From positions 248,001 through 312,000 of the forward strand of contig JAKSZU010000164.1 of the NCBI GenBank assembly GCA_026018925.1: DNA of 64,000 nucleotides. Direction: 5' to 3'. A program made the translations under genes and the position numbers. Each line of letters starts with the position of its first letter. Position 1 is the stretch's first letter. Under the pieces are notes generated by a model. The model was given only the letters and a program-made list of their open reading frames with translations. It had not been told where the DNA came from and made no database searches. This DNA comes from Tupaia tana (taxonomy: Eukaryota > Chordata > Mammalia > Scandentia > Tupaiidae). Shown one piece after another: positions 27,201-37,664 of this stretch.

Positions 27201-27331
27201 ATTCCACATGGATACTGGGAACTAGATATTTCAGGGCACAGGCGAAATGAAGATTTTCTACTCATAATTCAGCCTCCAGCAAGCAAAGCTAGTGTGGTAG
27301 GGAGCCCCTCTGGCCTTCTATCCCTGTCTCT
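24203..27331 (+). repeat. HOR block A4 (10 monomers, a to j)
   Basis: Starts are a 24203, b 24516, c about 24829, d 25143, e about 25456, f 25768, g about 26081, h about 26393, i 26705 and j 27018. It duplicates A2 at offset 13792 and A5 at offset 3130, with very few differences visible in either comparison. The d monomer has ctttctttgagg as in A2 and A5. This is the cleanest copy of the 10-monomer unit. Confidence 0.9.
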
Positions 27332-30300
27332 GTGTCTCTGAGGTCTCTGTCTCTCTCTGCTCCTGTCTCCTCATTTTTTTTTGGTTATTTTTCCTTTTTA
27401 CGATTTTTTTAAAGGTAGAATTTCTCTCTGGCTCTCAGCTCCATCTTTTGTTTTGTTAATAAGTCCTTCTGCTCCTTTCTCCCAGGCAGGAGAGTTGAGC
27501 CATTCTCTGAGAAGATTCCACATGGATACTGGGAACAAGATATTTCAGGGCACAGGCGAAATGAAGATTTTCTACTCATAATTCAGCCTCCAGCAAGCAA
27601 AGCTAGTGTGGTAGGGAGCCCCTCTGGCCTTCTATCCCTGTCTCTGTTTCTATGAGGTCTCTGTCTCTCTCTGCGCCTGTCTCTTCATTTTTTTTTGTAA
27701 TTTTTCCTTTTTACGATTTTTTTAAAGGTAGAATGTCTCTCTGGCTCTCAGCTCCATCTTTTGTTTTGGTAATAAGCCCTTCTGCTCCTTTCTCCCAGGC
27801 AGGAGAGTTGAGCCATTCTCTGAGAAGATTCCACATGGATACTGGGAACTAGATATTTCAGGGCACAGGCGAAATGAAGATTTTCTACTCATAATTCAGC
27901 CTCCAGCAAGCAAAGCTAGTGAGGTAGGGAGCCCCTCTGGCCTTCTATCCCTGTCTCTGTGTCTCTGAGGTCTCTGTCTCTCTCTGCTCTTCTCTCTTCA
28001 TGTTTTTTTGGTAATTTTTCCTTTTTACGATTTTTTTAAAGGTAGAATTTCTCTCTGGCTCTCAGCTCCCTCTTTTGTTTTGTTAATAAGCCCTTCTGCT
28101 CCTTTCTCCCAGGCAGGAGAGTTGAGCCATTCTCTGAGAAGATTCCACATGAATACTGGGAACTAGATATTTCAGGTCACAGGCGAAATGAAGATTTTCT
28201 ACTCATAATTCAGCCTCCAGCAAGCAAAGCTAGTGAGGTAGGGAGCCCCTCTGGCCTTCTATCCCTGTCTCTGTGTCTCTGAGGTCTCTGTCTCTCTCTG
28301 CTCCTGTCTCTTCATTTTTTTTGGTAATTTTTCCTTTTTACGATTTTTTTAAAGGTAGAATTTCTCTCTGGCTCTCAGCTCCATCTTTTGTTTTGTTAAT
28401 AAGCCCTTCTGCTCCTTTCTTTGAGGCAGGAGAGTTGAGCCATTCTCTGAGAAGGTTCCACATGGATACTGGGAACTAGATATTTCAGGGCACAGGCGAA
28501 ATGAAGATTTTCTACTCATAATTCAGCCTCCAGCAAGCAAAGCTAGTGTGGTAGGGAGCCCCTCTGGCCTTCTATCCCTGTCTCTGTTTCTATGAGGTCT
28601 CTGTCTCTCTCTGCTCCTGTCTCCTCATTTTTTTGGTTATTTTTCCTTCTTACGATTTTTTTAAAGGTAGAATTTCTCTCTGGCTCTCAGCTCCATCTTT
28701 TGTTTTGTTAATAAGCCCTTCGGCTCCTTTCTCCCAGGCAGGAGAGTTGACCCATTCTCTGAGAAGTTTGCACATGGATACTGGGAACAAGATATTTCAG
28801 GGCACAGGCGAAATGAAGATTTTCTACTCATAATTCAGCCTCCAGCAAGCAAAGCTTGTGTGGTAGGGAGCCCCTCTGGCCTTCTATCGCTGTCTCTGTG
28901 TCTCTGAGGTCTCTGTCTCTCTCTGCTCCTATCTCCTCATTTTCTTTGGTAATTTTTCCTTTTTACGATTTTTTTAAAGGTAGAATTTCTCTCTGGCTCT
29001 CAGCTCCATCTTTTTTTTTGTTAATAAGCCCTTCTGCTCCTTTCTCCCAGGCAGGAGAGTTGAGCCATTCTCTGAGAAGTTTCCACATGGATACTGGGAA
29101 CTAGATATTTCAGGGCACAGGCGAAATGAACATTTTCTACTCATAATTCAGCCTCCAGCAAGCAAAGCTAGTGTGGTAGGGAGCCCCTCTGGCCTTCTCT
29201 CGCTGTCTCTGTGTCTGTGAGGTCTCTGTCTCTCTCTGCTCCTGTCTCCCCTTTTTTTGGTAATTTTTCCTTTTTACGATTTTTTTAAAGGTAGAATTTC
29301 TCTCTGGCTCTCAGCTCCATCTTTTTTTTTGTTAATAAGCCCTTCTGCTCCTTTCTCCCCGGCAGGAGAGTTGAGCCATTCTCTGAGAAGTTTCCACATG
29401 GATACTGGGAACTAGATATTTCAGGGCACAGGCGAAATGAACATTTTCTACTCATAATTCAGCCTCCAGCAAGCAAAGCTAGTGTGGTAGGGAGCCCCTC
29501 TGGCCTTCTATCGCTGTCTCTGAGTCTGTGAGTTCTCTGTCTCTCTCTGCTCCTGTCTCCTCATTTTTTTGGAAATTTTTCCTTTTTACGATTTTTTTAA
29601 AGGTAGAATTTCTCTCTGGCTCTCAGCACCATCTTTTGTTTTGTTAATAAGTCCTTCTGCTCCTTTCTCCCAGGCAGGAGAGTTGAGCCATTCTCTGAGA
29701 AGATTCCACATGGATACTGGGAACAAGATATTTCAGGGCACAGGCGAAATGAAGATTTTCTACTCATAATTCAGCCTCCAGCAAGCAAAGCTAGTGTGGT
29801 AGGGAGCCCCTCGCGCCTTCTATCCCTGTCTCTGTTTCTATGAGGTCTCTTTCTCTCTCTGCGCCTGTCTCTTCATATTTTTTTGTAATTTTTCCTTTTT
29901 ACTATTTTTTTAAAGGTAGAATGTCTCTCTGGCTCTCAGCTCCATCTTTTGTTTTGTTAATAAGCCCTTCTGCTCCTTTCTCCCAGGCAGGAGAGTTGAG
30001 CCATTCTCTGAGAAGATTCCACATGGATACTGGGAACTAGATATTTGAGGGCACAGGCGAAATGAAGATTTTCTACTCATAATTCAGCCTCCAGCAAGCA
30101 AAGCTAGTGAGGTAGGGAGCCCCTCTGGCCTTCTATCCCTGTCTCTGTGTCTCTGAGGTCTCTGTCTCTCTCTGCACCTGTCTCTTCATTTTTTTTGGTA
30201 ATTTTTCCTTTTTACGATTTTTTTAAATGTAGAATTTCTCTCTGGCTCTCAGCTCCATCTTTTGTTTTGTTAATAAGCCCTTCTGCTCCTTTCTCCCAGG

Positions 30301-30459
30301 CAGGAGAGTTGAGCCATTCTCTGAGAAGATTCCACATGGATACTGGGAACTAGATATTTCAGGGCACAGGCGAAATGAAGATTTTCTACTCATAATTCAG
30401 CCTCCAGCAAGCAAAGCTAGTGTGGTAGGGAGCCCCTCTGGCCTTCTATCCCTGTCTCT
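27332..30459 (+). repeat. HOR block A5 (10 monomers, tandem copy of A4)
   Basis: Each monomer of A4 has its counterpart 3128-3130 bp downstream: b' 27646, d 28273, e about 28586, f 28898, h about 29522, i 29834, j 30147. Shared private variants include ccctcgcgcc followed by aggtctctttctc at the h-i border (about 26682 and 29811) and agatatttgaggg in i. The a and b positions are the a' and b' variants (ggttatttttcc; gttttggtaataag) rather than a and b, so the unit is in the same phase but not identical at its start. Confidence 0.9.
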
Positions 30460-33400
30460 GTGTCTCTGAGGTCTCTGTCTCTCTCTGCTCCTGTCTCCTC
30501 ATTTTTTTTTGGTTATTTTTCCTTTTTACGATTTTTTTAAAGGTAGAATTTCTCTCTGGCTCTCAGCTCCATCTTTTGTTTTGTTAATAAGTCCTTCTGC
30601 TCCTTTCTCCCAGGCAGGAGAGTTGAGCCATTCTCTGAGAAGATTCCACATGGATACTGGGAACAAGATATTTCAGGGCACAGGCGAAATGAAGATTTTC
30701 TACTCATAATTCAGCCTCCAGCAAGCAAAGCTAGTGTGGTAGGGAGCCCCTCTGGCCTTCTATCCCTGTCTCTGTTTCTATGAGGTCTCTGTCTCTCTCT
30801 GCGCCTGTCTCTTCATTTTTTTTTGTAATTTTTCCTTTTTACGATTTTTTTAAAGGTAGAATGTCTCTCTGGCTCTCAGCTCCATCTTTTGTTTTGGTAA
30901 TAAGCCCTTCTGCTCCTTTCTCCCAGGCAGGAGAGTTGAGCCATTCTCTGAGAAGATTCCACATGGATACTGGGAACTAGATATTTCAGAGCACAGGCGA
31001 AATGAAGATTTTCTACTCATAATTCAGCCTCCAGCAAGCAAAGCTAGTGAGGTAGGGAGCCCCTCTGGCCTTCTATCCCTGTCTCTGTGTCTCTGAGGTC
31101 TCTGTCTCTCTCTGCTCCTGTCTCTTCATTTTTTTTGGTAATTTTTCCTTTTTACGATTTTTTAAATGTAGAATTTCTCTCTGGCTCTCAGCTCCATCTT
31201 TTGTTTTGTTAATAAGCCCTTCTGCTCCTTTCTCCCAGGCAGGAGAGTTGAGCCATTCTCTGAGAAGATTCCACATGGATACTGGGAACTAGATATTTCA
31301 GGGCACAGGCGAAATGAAGATTTTCTACTCATAATTCAGCCTCCAGCAAGCAAAGCTAGTGTGGTAGGGAGCCCCTCTGGCCTTCTATCCCTGTCTCTGT
31401 GTCTCTGAGGTCTCTGTCTCTCTCTGCTCCTGTCTCCTCATTTTTTTTGGTTATTTTTCCTTTTTACGATTTTTTTAAAGGTAGAATTTCTCTCTGGCTC
31501 TCAGCTCCATCTTTTGTTTTGTTAATAAGCCCTTCGGCTCCTTTCTCCCAGGCAGGAGAGTTGAGCCATTCTCTTAGAAGATTGCACATGGATACTTGGA
31601 ACTAGATATTTCAGGGCACAGGCGAAATGAAGATTTTCTACTCATAATTCAGCCTCCAGCAAGCAAAGCTTGTGTGGTAGGGAGCCCCTCTGGCCTTCTA
31701 TCGCTGTCTCTGTGTCTCTGAGGTCTCTGTCTCTCTCTGCTCCTATCTCCTCATTTTCTTTGGTAATTTTTCCTTTTTACGATTTTTTTAAAGGTAGAAT
31801 TTCTCTCTGGCTCTCAGCTCCATCTTTTTTTTTGTTAATAAGCCCTTCTGCTCCTTTCTCCCAGGCAGGAGAGTTGAGCCATTCTCTGAGAAGTTTCCAC
31901 ATGGATACTGGGAACTAGATATTTCAGGGCACAGGCGAAATGAACATTTTCTACTCATAATTCAGCCTCCAGCAAGCAAAGCTAGTGTGGTAGGGAGCCC
32001 CTCTGGCCTTCTATAGCTGTCTCTGTGTCTGTGAGGTCTAAGTCTTTCTCTGCTCCTGTCTCCTCATTTTTTTGGTAATTTTTCCTTTTTACGATTTTTT
32101 TAAAGGTAGAATTTCTCTCTGGCTCTCAGCTCCATCTTTTGTTTTGTTAATAAGTCCTTCTGCTCCTTTCTCCCAGGCAGGAGAGTTGAGCCATTCTCTG
32201 AGAATATTCCACATGGATACTGGGAACAAGATATTTCAGGGCACAGGCGAAATGAAGATTTTCTACTCATAATTCAGCCTCCAGCAAGCCAAGCTAGTGT
32301 GGTAGGGAGCCCCTCTGGCCTTCTATCCCTGTCTCTGTTTCTATGAGGTCTCTGTCTCTCTCTGCGCCTAACTCTTCATTTTTTTTTTTGTAATTTTTCC
32401 TTTTTACGATTTTTTTTAAAGGTAGAATGTCTCTCTGGCTCTCAGCTCCACCTTTTTTTTTGTTAATAAGCCCTTCTGCTCCTTTCTCCCAGGCAGGAGA
32501 GTTGAGCCATTCTCTGAGAAGATTCCACATGGATACTGGGAACTAGATATTTCAGGGCACAGGCGAAATGAAGATTTTCTACTCATAATTCAGCCTCCAG
32601 CAAGCAAAGCTAGTGAGGTAGGGAGCCCCTCTGGCCTTCTATCCCTGTCTCTGTGTTTCTGAGGTCTCTGTCTCTCTCTGCTCTTCTCTCTTCATGTTTT
32701 TTTGGTAATTTTTCCTTTTTACGATATTTTTAAAGGTAGAATTTCTCCCTGGCTCTCAGCTCCCTCTTTTGTTTTGTTAATAAGCCCTTCTGCTCCTTTC
32801 TCCCAGGCAGGAGAGTTGAGCCATTCTCTGAGAAGATTCCACATGAATACTGGGAACTAGATATTTCAGGTCACAGGCGAAATGAAGATTTTCTACTCAT
32901 AATTCAGCCTCCAGCAAGCAAAGCTAGTGAGGTAGGGAGCCCCTCTGGCCTTCTATCCCTGTCTCTGTGTCTCTGAGGTCTCTGTCTCTCTCTGCTCCTG
33001 TCTCTTCATTTTTTTGGTAATTTTTCCTTTTTACGATTTTTTTAAAGGTAGAATTTCTCTCTGGCTCTCAGCTCCATCTTTTGTTTTGTTAATAAGCCCT
33101 TCCGCTCCTTTCTCCCAGGCAGGAGAGTTGAGCAATTCTCTGAGAAGATTGCACATGGATACTGGGAACTAGATATTTCAGGGCACAGGCGAAATGAAGA
33201 TTTTCTACTCATAATTCAGCCTCCAGCAAGCAAAGCTAGTGTGGTAGGGAGCCTCTCTGGCCTTCTATCGCTGTCTCTGTGTCTCTGAGGTCTCTGTCTG
33301 TCTCTGCTCCTGTCTCCTCATTTTTTTTGTTAATTTTTCCTTTTTACGATTTTTTTAAAGGTAGAATTTCTCTCTGGCTCTCAGCTCCATCTTTTGTTTT

Positions 33401-34218
33401 GTTAACAAACCCTTCTGCTCCTTTCTCCCAGGCAGGAGAGTTGAGCCATTCTCTGAGAAGTTTCCACATGAATACTGGGAACTAGATATTTCAGGGCACA
33501 GGCGAAATAAAGATTTTCTACTCATAATTCAGCCTCCAGCAAGCAAAGCTAGTGTGGTAGGTAGCCCCTCTGGCCTTCTAACCCTCTCTCTGTGTCTCTG
33601 AGGTCTCTGTCTCTCTCTGCTCCTGTCTCCTCTTTTTTTTTGGTAATTTTTCCGTTTTACGATTTTTTTTAAAGGTAGAATTTCTCTCTGGCTCTCAGCT
33701 CCATCTTTTGTTTTGTTAATACGCCCTTCTGCTCCTTTCTCCGAGGCAGGAGAGTTGAGCCATTCACTGAGAAGATTCCACATGGATACTGGGAACTAGA
33801 TATTTCAGGGCACAGGCGAAATGAAGATTTTCTACTCATAATTCAGCCTCCAGCAAGCAAAGCTTGTGTGGTAGGGAGCCCCTCTGGTCTTCTATCGCTG
33901 TCTCTGTGTCTCTGAGGTCTCTGTCTCTCTCTGCTCCTATCTCCTCATTTTCTTTGGTAATTTTTCCTTTTTACGATTTTTTTAAAGGTAGAATTTCTCT
34001 CTGGTTCTCAGCTCCATCTTTTTTTTTGTTAATAAGCACTTCTGCTCTTTTCTCCCAGGCAGGAGAGTTGAGCCATTCTCTGAGAAGTTTCCACATGGAT
34101 ACTGAGAACTAGATATTTCAGGGCACAGGCGAAATGAAGATTTTCTACTCATAATTCAGCCTCCAGCAAGCAAAGCTAGTGTGGTAGGGAGCCCCTCTGG
34201 CCTTCTATCCCTGTCTCT
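30460..34218 (+). repeat. Transition block of about 12 mixed A-like monomers
   Basis: After A5 the regular a-to-j order breaks down. Monomers here include a' and b' (30460, 30774), a j-like copy with aaatgtagaa and a shortened T run (31087), a d/e-like copy with tctcttagaag (31399), f (31712), an a-like copy with gtctaagtctttc (about 32025), a b-like copy with gcgcctaactc (about 32340), c and d copies (about 32655 and 32967), a gtctgtctctg copy with gttaacaaaccc (33279), a copy with ctccgagg (about 33592) and f again (33906). The block joins the A family to the C family. Confidence 0.75.
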
Positions 34219-35158
34219 GTTTCTATGAGGTCTCTGTCTCTCTCTGCGCCTGTCTCTTCATATTTTTTTGTAATTTTTCATTTTTACGATTTTTTTAAAG
34301 GTAGAATGTCTCTCTGGCTCTCAGCTCCATCTTTTGTTTTGTTAATAAGCCCTTCTGCTCCTTTCTCCCAGGCAGGAGAGTTGAGCCATTCTCTGAGAAG
34401 ATTCCACATGGATACTGGGAACTAGATATTTCAGGGCACAGGCGAAATGAAGATTATCTACTCATAATTCAGCCTCCAGCGAGCAAAGCTAGTGAGGTAG
34501 GGAGCCCCTCTGGCCTTCTATCCCTGTCTCTGTGTCTCTGAGGTCTCTGTCTCTCTCTGCTCTTCTCTCTTCATGTTTTTTTGGTAATTTTTCCTTTTTA
34601 CGATTTTTTTAAAGGTAGAATTTCTCTCTGGCTCTCAGCTCCCTCTTTTGTTTTGTTAATAACCCCTTCTGCTCGTTTCTCCCAGGCAGGAGAGTTGAGC
34701 CATTCTCTGAGAAGATTCCACATGGATACTGGGAACTAGATATTTCAGGTCATAGGCGAAATGAAGATTTTCTACTCATAATTCAGCCTCCAGCAAGCAA
34801 AGCTAGTGAGGTAGGGAGCCCCTCTGGCCTTCTATCCCTGTCTCTGTGTCTCTGAGGTCTCTGTCTCTCTCTGCTCCTGTCTCTTCATTTTTTTTGGTAA
34901 TTTTTCCTTTTTACGATTTTTTTAAAGGTAGAATTTCTCTCTGGCTCTCAGCTCCATCTTTTGTTTTGTTAATAAGCCCTTCTGCTCCTTTCTCCCAGGC
35001 AGGAGAGTTGAGCCATTCTCTGAGAAGATTGCACATGGATACTGGGAACTAGATATTTCAGGGCACAGGCGAAATGAAGATTTTCTACTCATAATTCAGC
35101 CTCCAGCAAGCAAAGCTAGTGTGGTAGGGAGCCACTCTGGCCTTCTATCCCTGTCTCT
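34219..35158 (+). repeat. Three-monomer i-c-d segment opening the C region
   Basis: The three monomers start near 34219, 34532 and 34846. They are A-type i, c and d with private variants: gattatctac, cagcgagcaaag, and in c ataaccccttctgctcg together with caggtcataggcg. The same three occur at 38919-39858, offset 4700. The c variants also occur in the 3' half of the monomer at 49221, followed by the same d monomer at 49532. This trio is therefore a mobile cassette in the sense of unequal exchange, not a transposon. Confidence 0.8.
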
Positions 35159-37664
35159 GTGTCTCTGAGGTCTCTGTCTCTCTCTGCTCCTGTCTCCTCA
35201 TTTTTTTTTGGTAATTTTTCCTTTTTACGATTTTTTTTAAAGGTAGAATTTCTCTCTGGCTCTCAGCTCCATCTTTTTTTTTTGATAATAAGCCCTTCTG
35301 CTCCTTTCTCCCAGGCAGGAGAGTTGAGCCATTCTCTGAGAAGTTTCCACATGGATACTGGGAACTAGATATTTCAGGGCACAGGCGAAATGAAGATTTT
35401 CTACTCATAATTCAGCCTCCAGCAAGCAAAGCTAGTGTGGTAGGGAGCCCATCTGGCCTTCAATCGCTGTCTCTGTGTCTGTGAGGTCTCTGTCTCTCTC
35501 TGCTCCTGTCTCCTCATTTTTTTTGGTAATTTTTCCTTTTTACGATTTTTTTAAAGGTAGAATTTCTCTCTGGCTCTCAGCTCCATCTTTTGTTTTGTTA
35601 ATAAGTACTTCTGCTCCTTTCTCCCAGGCAGGAGAGTTGAGCCATTCTCTGAGATGATTCCACATGGATACTGGGAACAAGATATTTCAGGGCACAGGCG
35701 AAATGAAGATTTTCTACTCATAATTCAGCCTCCAGCAAGCAAAGCTAGTGTGGTAGGGAGCCCCTCTGCCCTTCTATCCCTGTCTCTGTTTCTATGAGGT
35801 CTCTGTCTCTCTCTGCACCTGTCTCTTCATTTTTTTTGGTAATTTTTCCTTTTTATGATTTTTTTAAAGGTAGAATGTCTCTCTGGCTCTCAGCTCCATC
35901 TTTTGTTTTGTTAATAAGCCCTTCTGCTCCTTTCTCCCAGGCAGGAGAGTTGAGCCATTCTCTGAGAAGATTCCACATGGATACTGGGAACTAGATATTT
36001 CAGGGCACAGGCGAAATGAAGATTTTCTACTCATAATTCAGCCTCCAGCAAGCAAAGCTAGTGAGGTAGGGAGCCCCTCTGGCCTTCTATCCCTGTCTCT
36101 GTGTCTCTGAGGTCTCTGTCTCTCTCTGCTCTTGTCTCTTCATGTTTTTTTGGTAATTTTTCCTTTTTACGATTTTTTTAAAGGTAGAATTTCTCTCTGG
36201 CTCTCAGCTCCCTCTTTTGTTTTGTTAATAAGCCCTTCTGCTCCTTTCTCCCAGGCAGGAGAGTTGAGCCATTCTCTGAGAAGATTCCACATGGATACTG
36301 GGAACAAGATATTTCAGGGCACAGGCGAAATGAAGATTTTCTACTCATAATTCAGCCTCCAGCAAGCAAAGCTAGTGTGGTAGGGAGCCACTCTGGCCTT
36401 CTATCACTGTCTCTGTGTCTCTGAGGTCTCTGACTCTCTCTGCTCCTGTCTCCTCATTTTTTTTGGTAATTTTTCCTTTTTACGATTTTTTTAAAGGTAG
36501 AATTTCTCTCTGGCTCTCAGCTCCATCTTTTGTTTTGTTAATAAGCCCTTCGGCTCCTTTCTCCCAGGCAGGAGAGTTGAGCCATTCTCTGAGAAGATTC
36601 CACATGGATACTGGGTACTAGATATTTCAGGGCACAGGCGAAATAAAGATTTTCTACTCATAATTCAGCCTCCAGCAAGCAAAGCTACTGTGGTAGGTAG
36701 CCCCTCTGGCCTTCTATCCCTGTCTCTGTGTCTCTGAGGTCTCTGTCTCTCTCTGCTCCTGTCTCCTCTTTTTTTTTGGTAATTTTTCCTTTTTACGATT
36801 TTTTTAAAGGCAGAATTTCTCTCTGGCTCTCAGCTCCATCTTTTGTTTTGTTAATAAGCCCTTCTGCTCCTTTCTCCCAGGCAGGAGAGTTGAGCCATTC
36901 TCTGAGAAGATTCCACATGGATACTGGGAACTAGATATTTCAGGGCACAGGCGAAATGAAGATTTTCTACTCATAATTCAGCCTCCGGCAAGCAAAGCTA
37001 GTGTGGTAGGGAGCCACTCTGGCCTTCTATCCCTGTCTCTGTGTCTCTGAGGTCTCTGTCTCTCTCTGCTCCTGTCTCCTCATTTTTTTTGGTAATTTTT
37101 CCTTTTTACGATTTTTTTAAAGGTAGAATTTCTCTCTGGCTCTCAGCTCCATCTTTTGTTTTGGTAATAAGCCTTTCTGCTCCTTTCTCCCAGGCAGGAG
37201 AGTTGAGCCATTCTCTGAGAAGATTCCACATGGATACTGGGAACTAGATATTTCAGGGCACAGGCGAAATGAAGATTTTCTACTCATAATTCAGCCTCCA
37301 GCAAGCAAAGCTAGTGTGGTAGGAAGCCACTCTGGCCTTCTATCCCTGTCTCTGTGTCTCTGAGGTCTCTGTCTCTCTCTACTCCTGTATCTTCATTTTT
37401 TTTGTAATTTTTCCTTTTTACGATATTTTAAAGGTAGAATTTCTCTCTGACTCTCAGCTCCATCTTTTGTTTTGTTAATAAGCCCTTCTGCTCCTTTCTC
37501 CCAGGCAGGAGAGTTGAGCCATTCTCTGAGAAGATTCCACATGGATACTGGGAACTAGATATTTCAGGGCACAGGCAAAATGAAGATTTTCTACTCATAA
37601 TTCAGCCTCCAGCAAGCAAAGCTAGTCTGGTAGGGAGCCCCTCTGGCCTTCTATCGCTGTCTCT
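35159..37664 (+). repeat. C-type HOR unit C1 (8 monomers p-q-r-s-t-u-v-w)
   Basis: Starts are p 35159, q 35475, r 35788, s about 36102, t 36415, u 36728, v 37041 and w 37354. Diagnostics are: p, a long T run followed by gataataag, with gaagtttcc; q, gtctgtgagg with gagatgattcc; r, ctatgagg with gcacctgtctcttc and gtagaatgtc; s, cttgtctcttcatg; t, cccttcggctcc with tgggtactag and gcgaaataaag; u, cctctttttttttgg with aggcagaa; v, gttttggtaataagcctttc; w, actcctgtatcttc with ctctgactctcag. This is the fullest C unit and I use it as the reference. Confidence 0.85.
36642..36647 (+). promoter_or_regulatory. AATAAA hexamer in t-type monomers (example)
   Basis: Most monomers read gcgaaatgaag. t-type and a few other copies read gcgaaataaag, creating AATAAA, a canonical polyadenylation hexamer. 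Examples lie near 33507, 36642, 46340, 47893, 50073, 54443, 60355 and 63170, with gagaaataaag near 48204 and 60667. It is a by-product of one substitution. There is no evidence that these arrays make polyadenylated RNA. Confidence 0.3.

Larger units (their letters stand above)
14055..27960 (+). repeat. 13.8-kb tandem duplication, copy 2
   Basis: This is the second copy of the 44-monomer unit and directly abuts the first. Collinearity with copy 1 holds up to the b' monomer (13858 against 27646). The next monomer is of b type at 14172 but of c type near 27959, so the match stops near 27.9 kb, where the 3.13-kb repeat A5 takes over. Both limits fall inside or between monomers without loss of the 313-bp phase, as expected for unequal exchange between aligned monomers. 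Confidence 0.8.
34219..37040 (+). repeat. 4.70-kb-offset duplication, copy 1 (i-c-d-p-q-r-s-t-u)
   Basis: Nine monomers, i to u, recur 4700 bp (15 monomers) downstream without internal gain or loss. Anchor pairs are 34225/38925, 34846/39546, 35475/40175, 35794/40494, 36415/41115 and 36728/41428, all exactly 4700 apart. The match ends at the u-v border. Confidence 0.88.
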
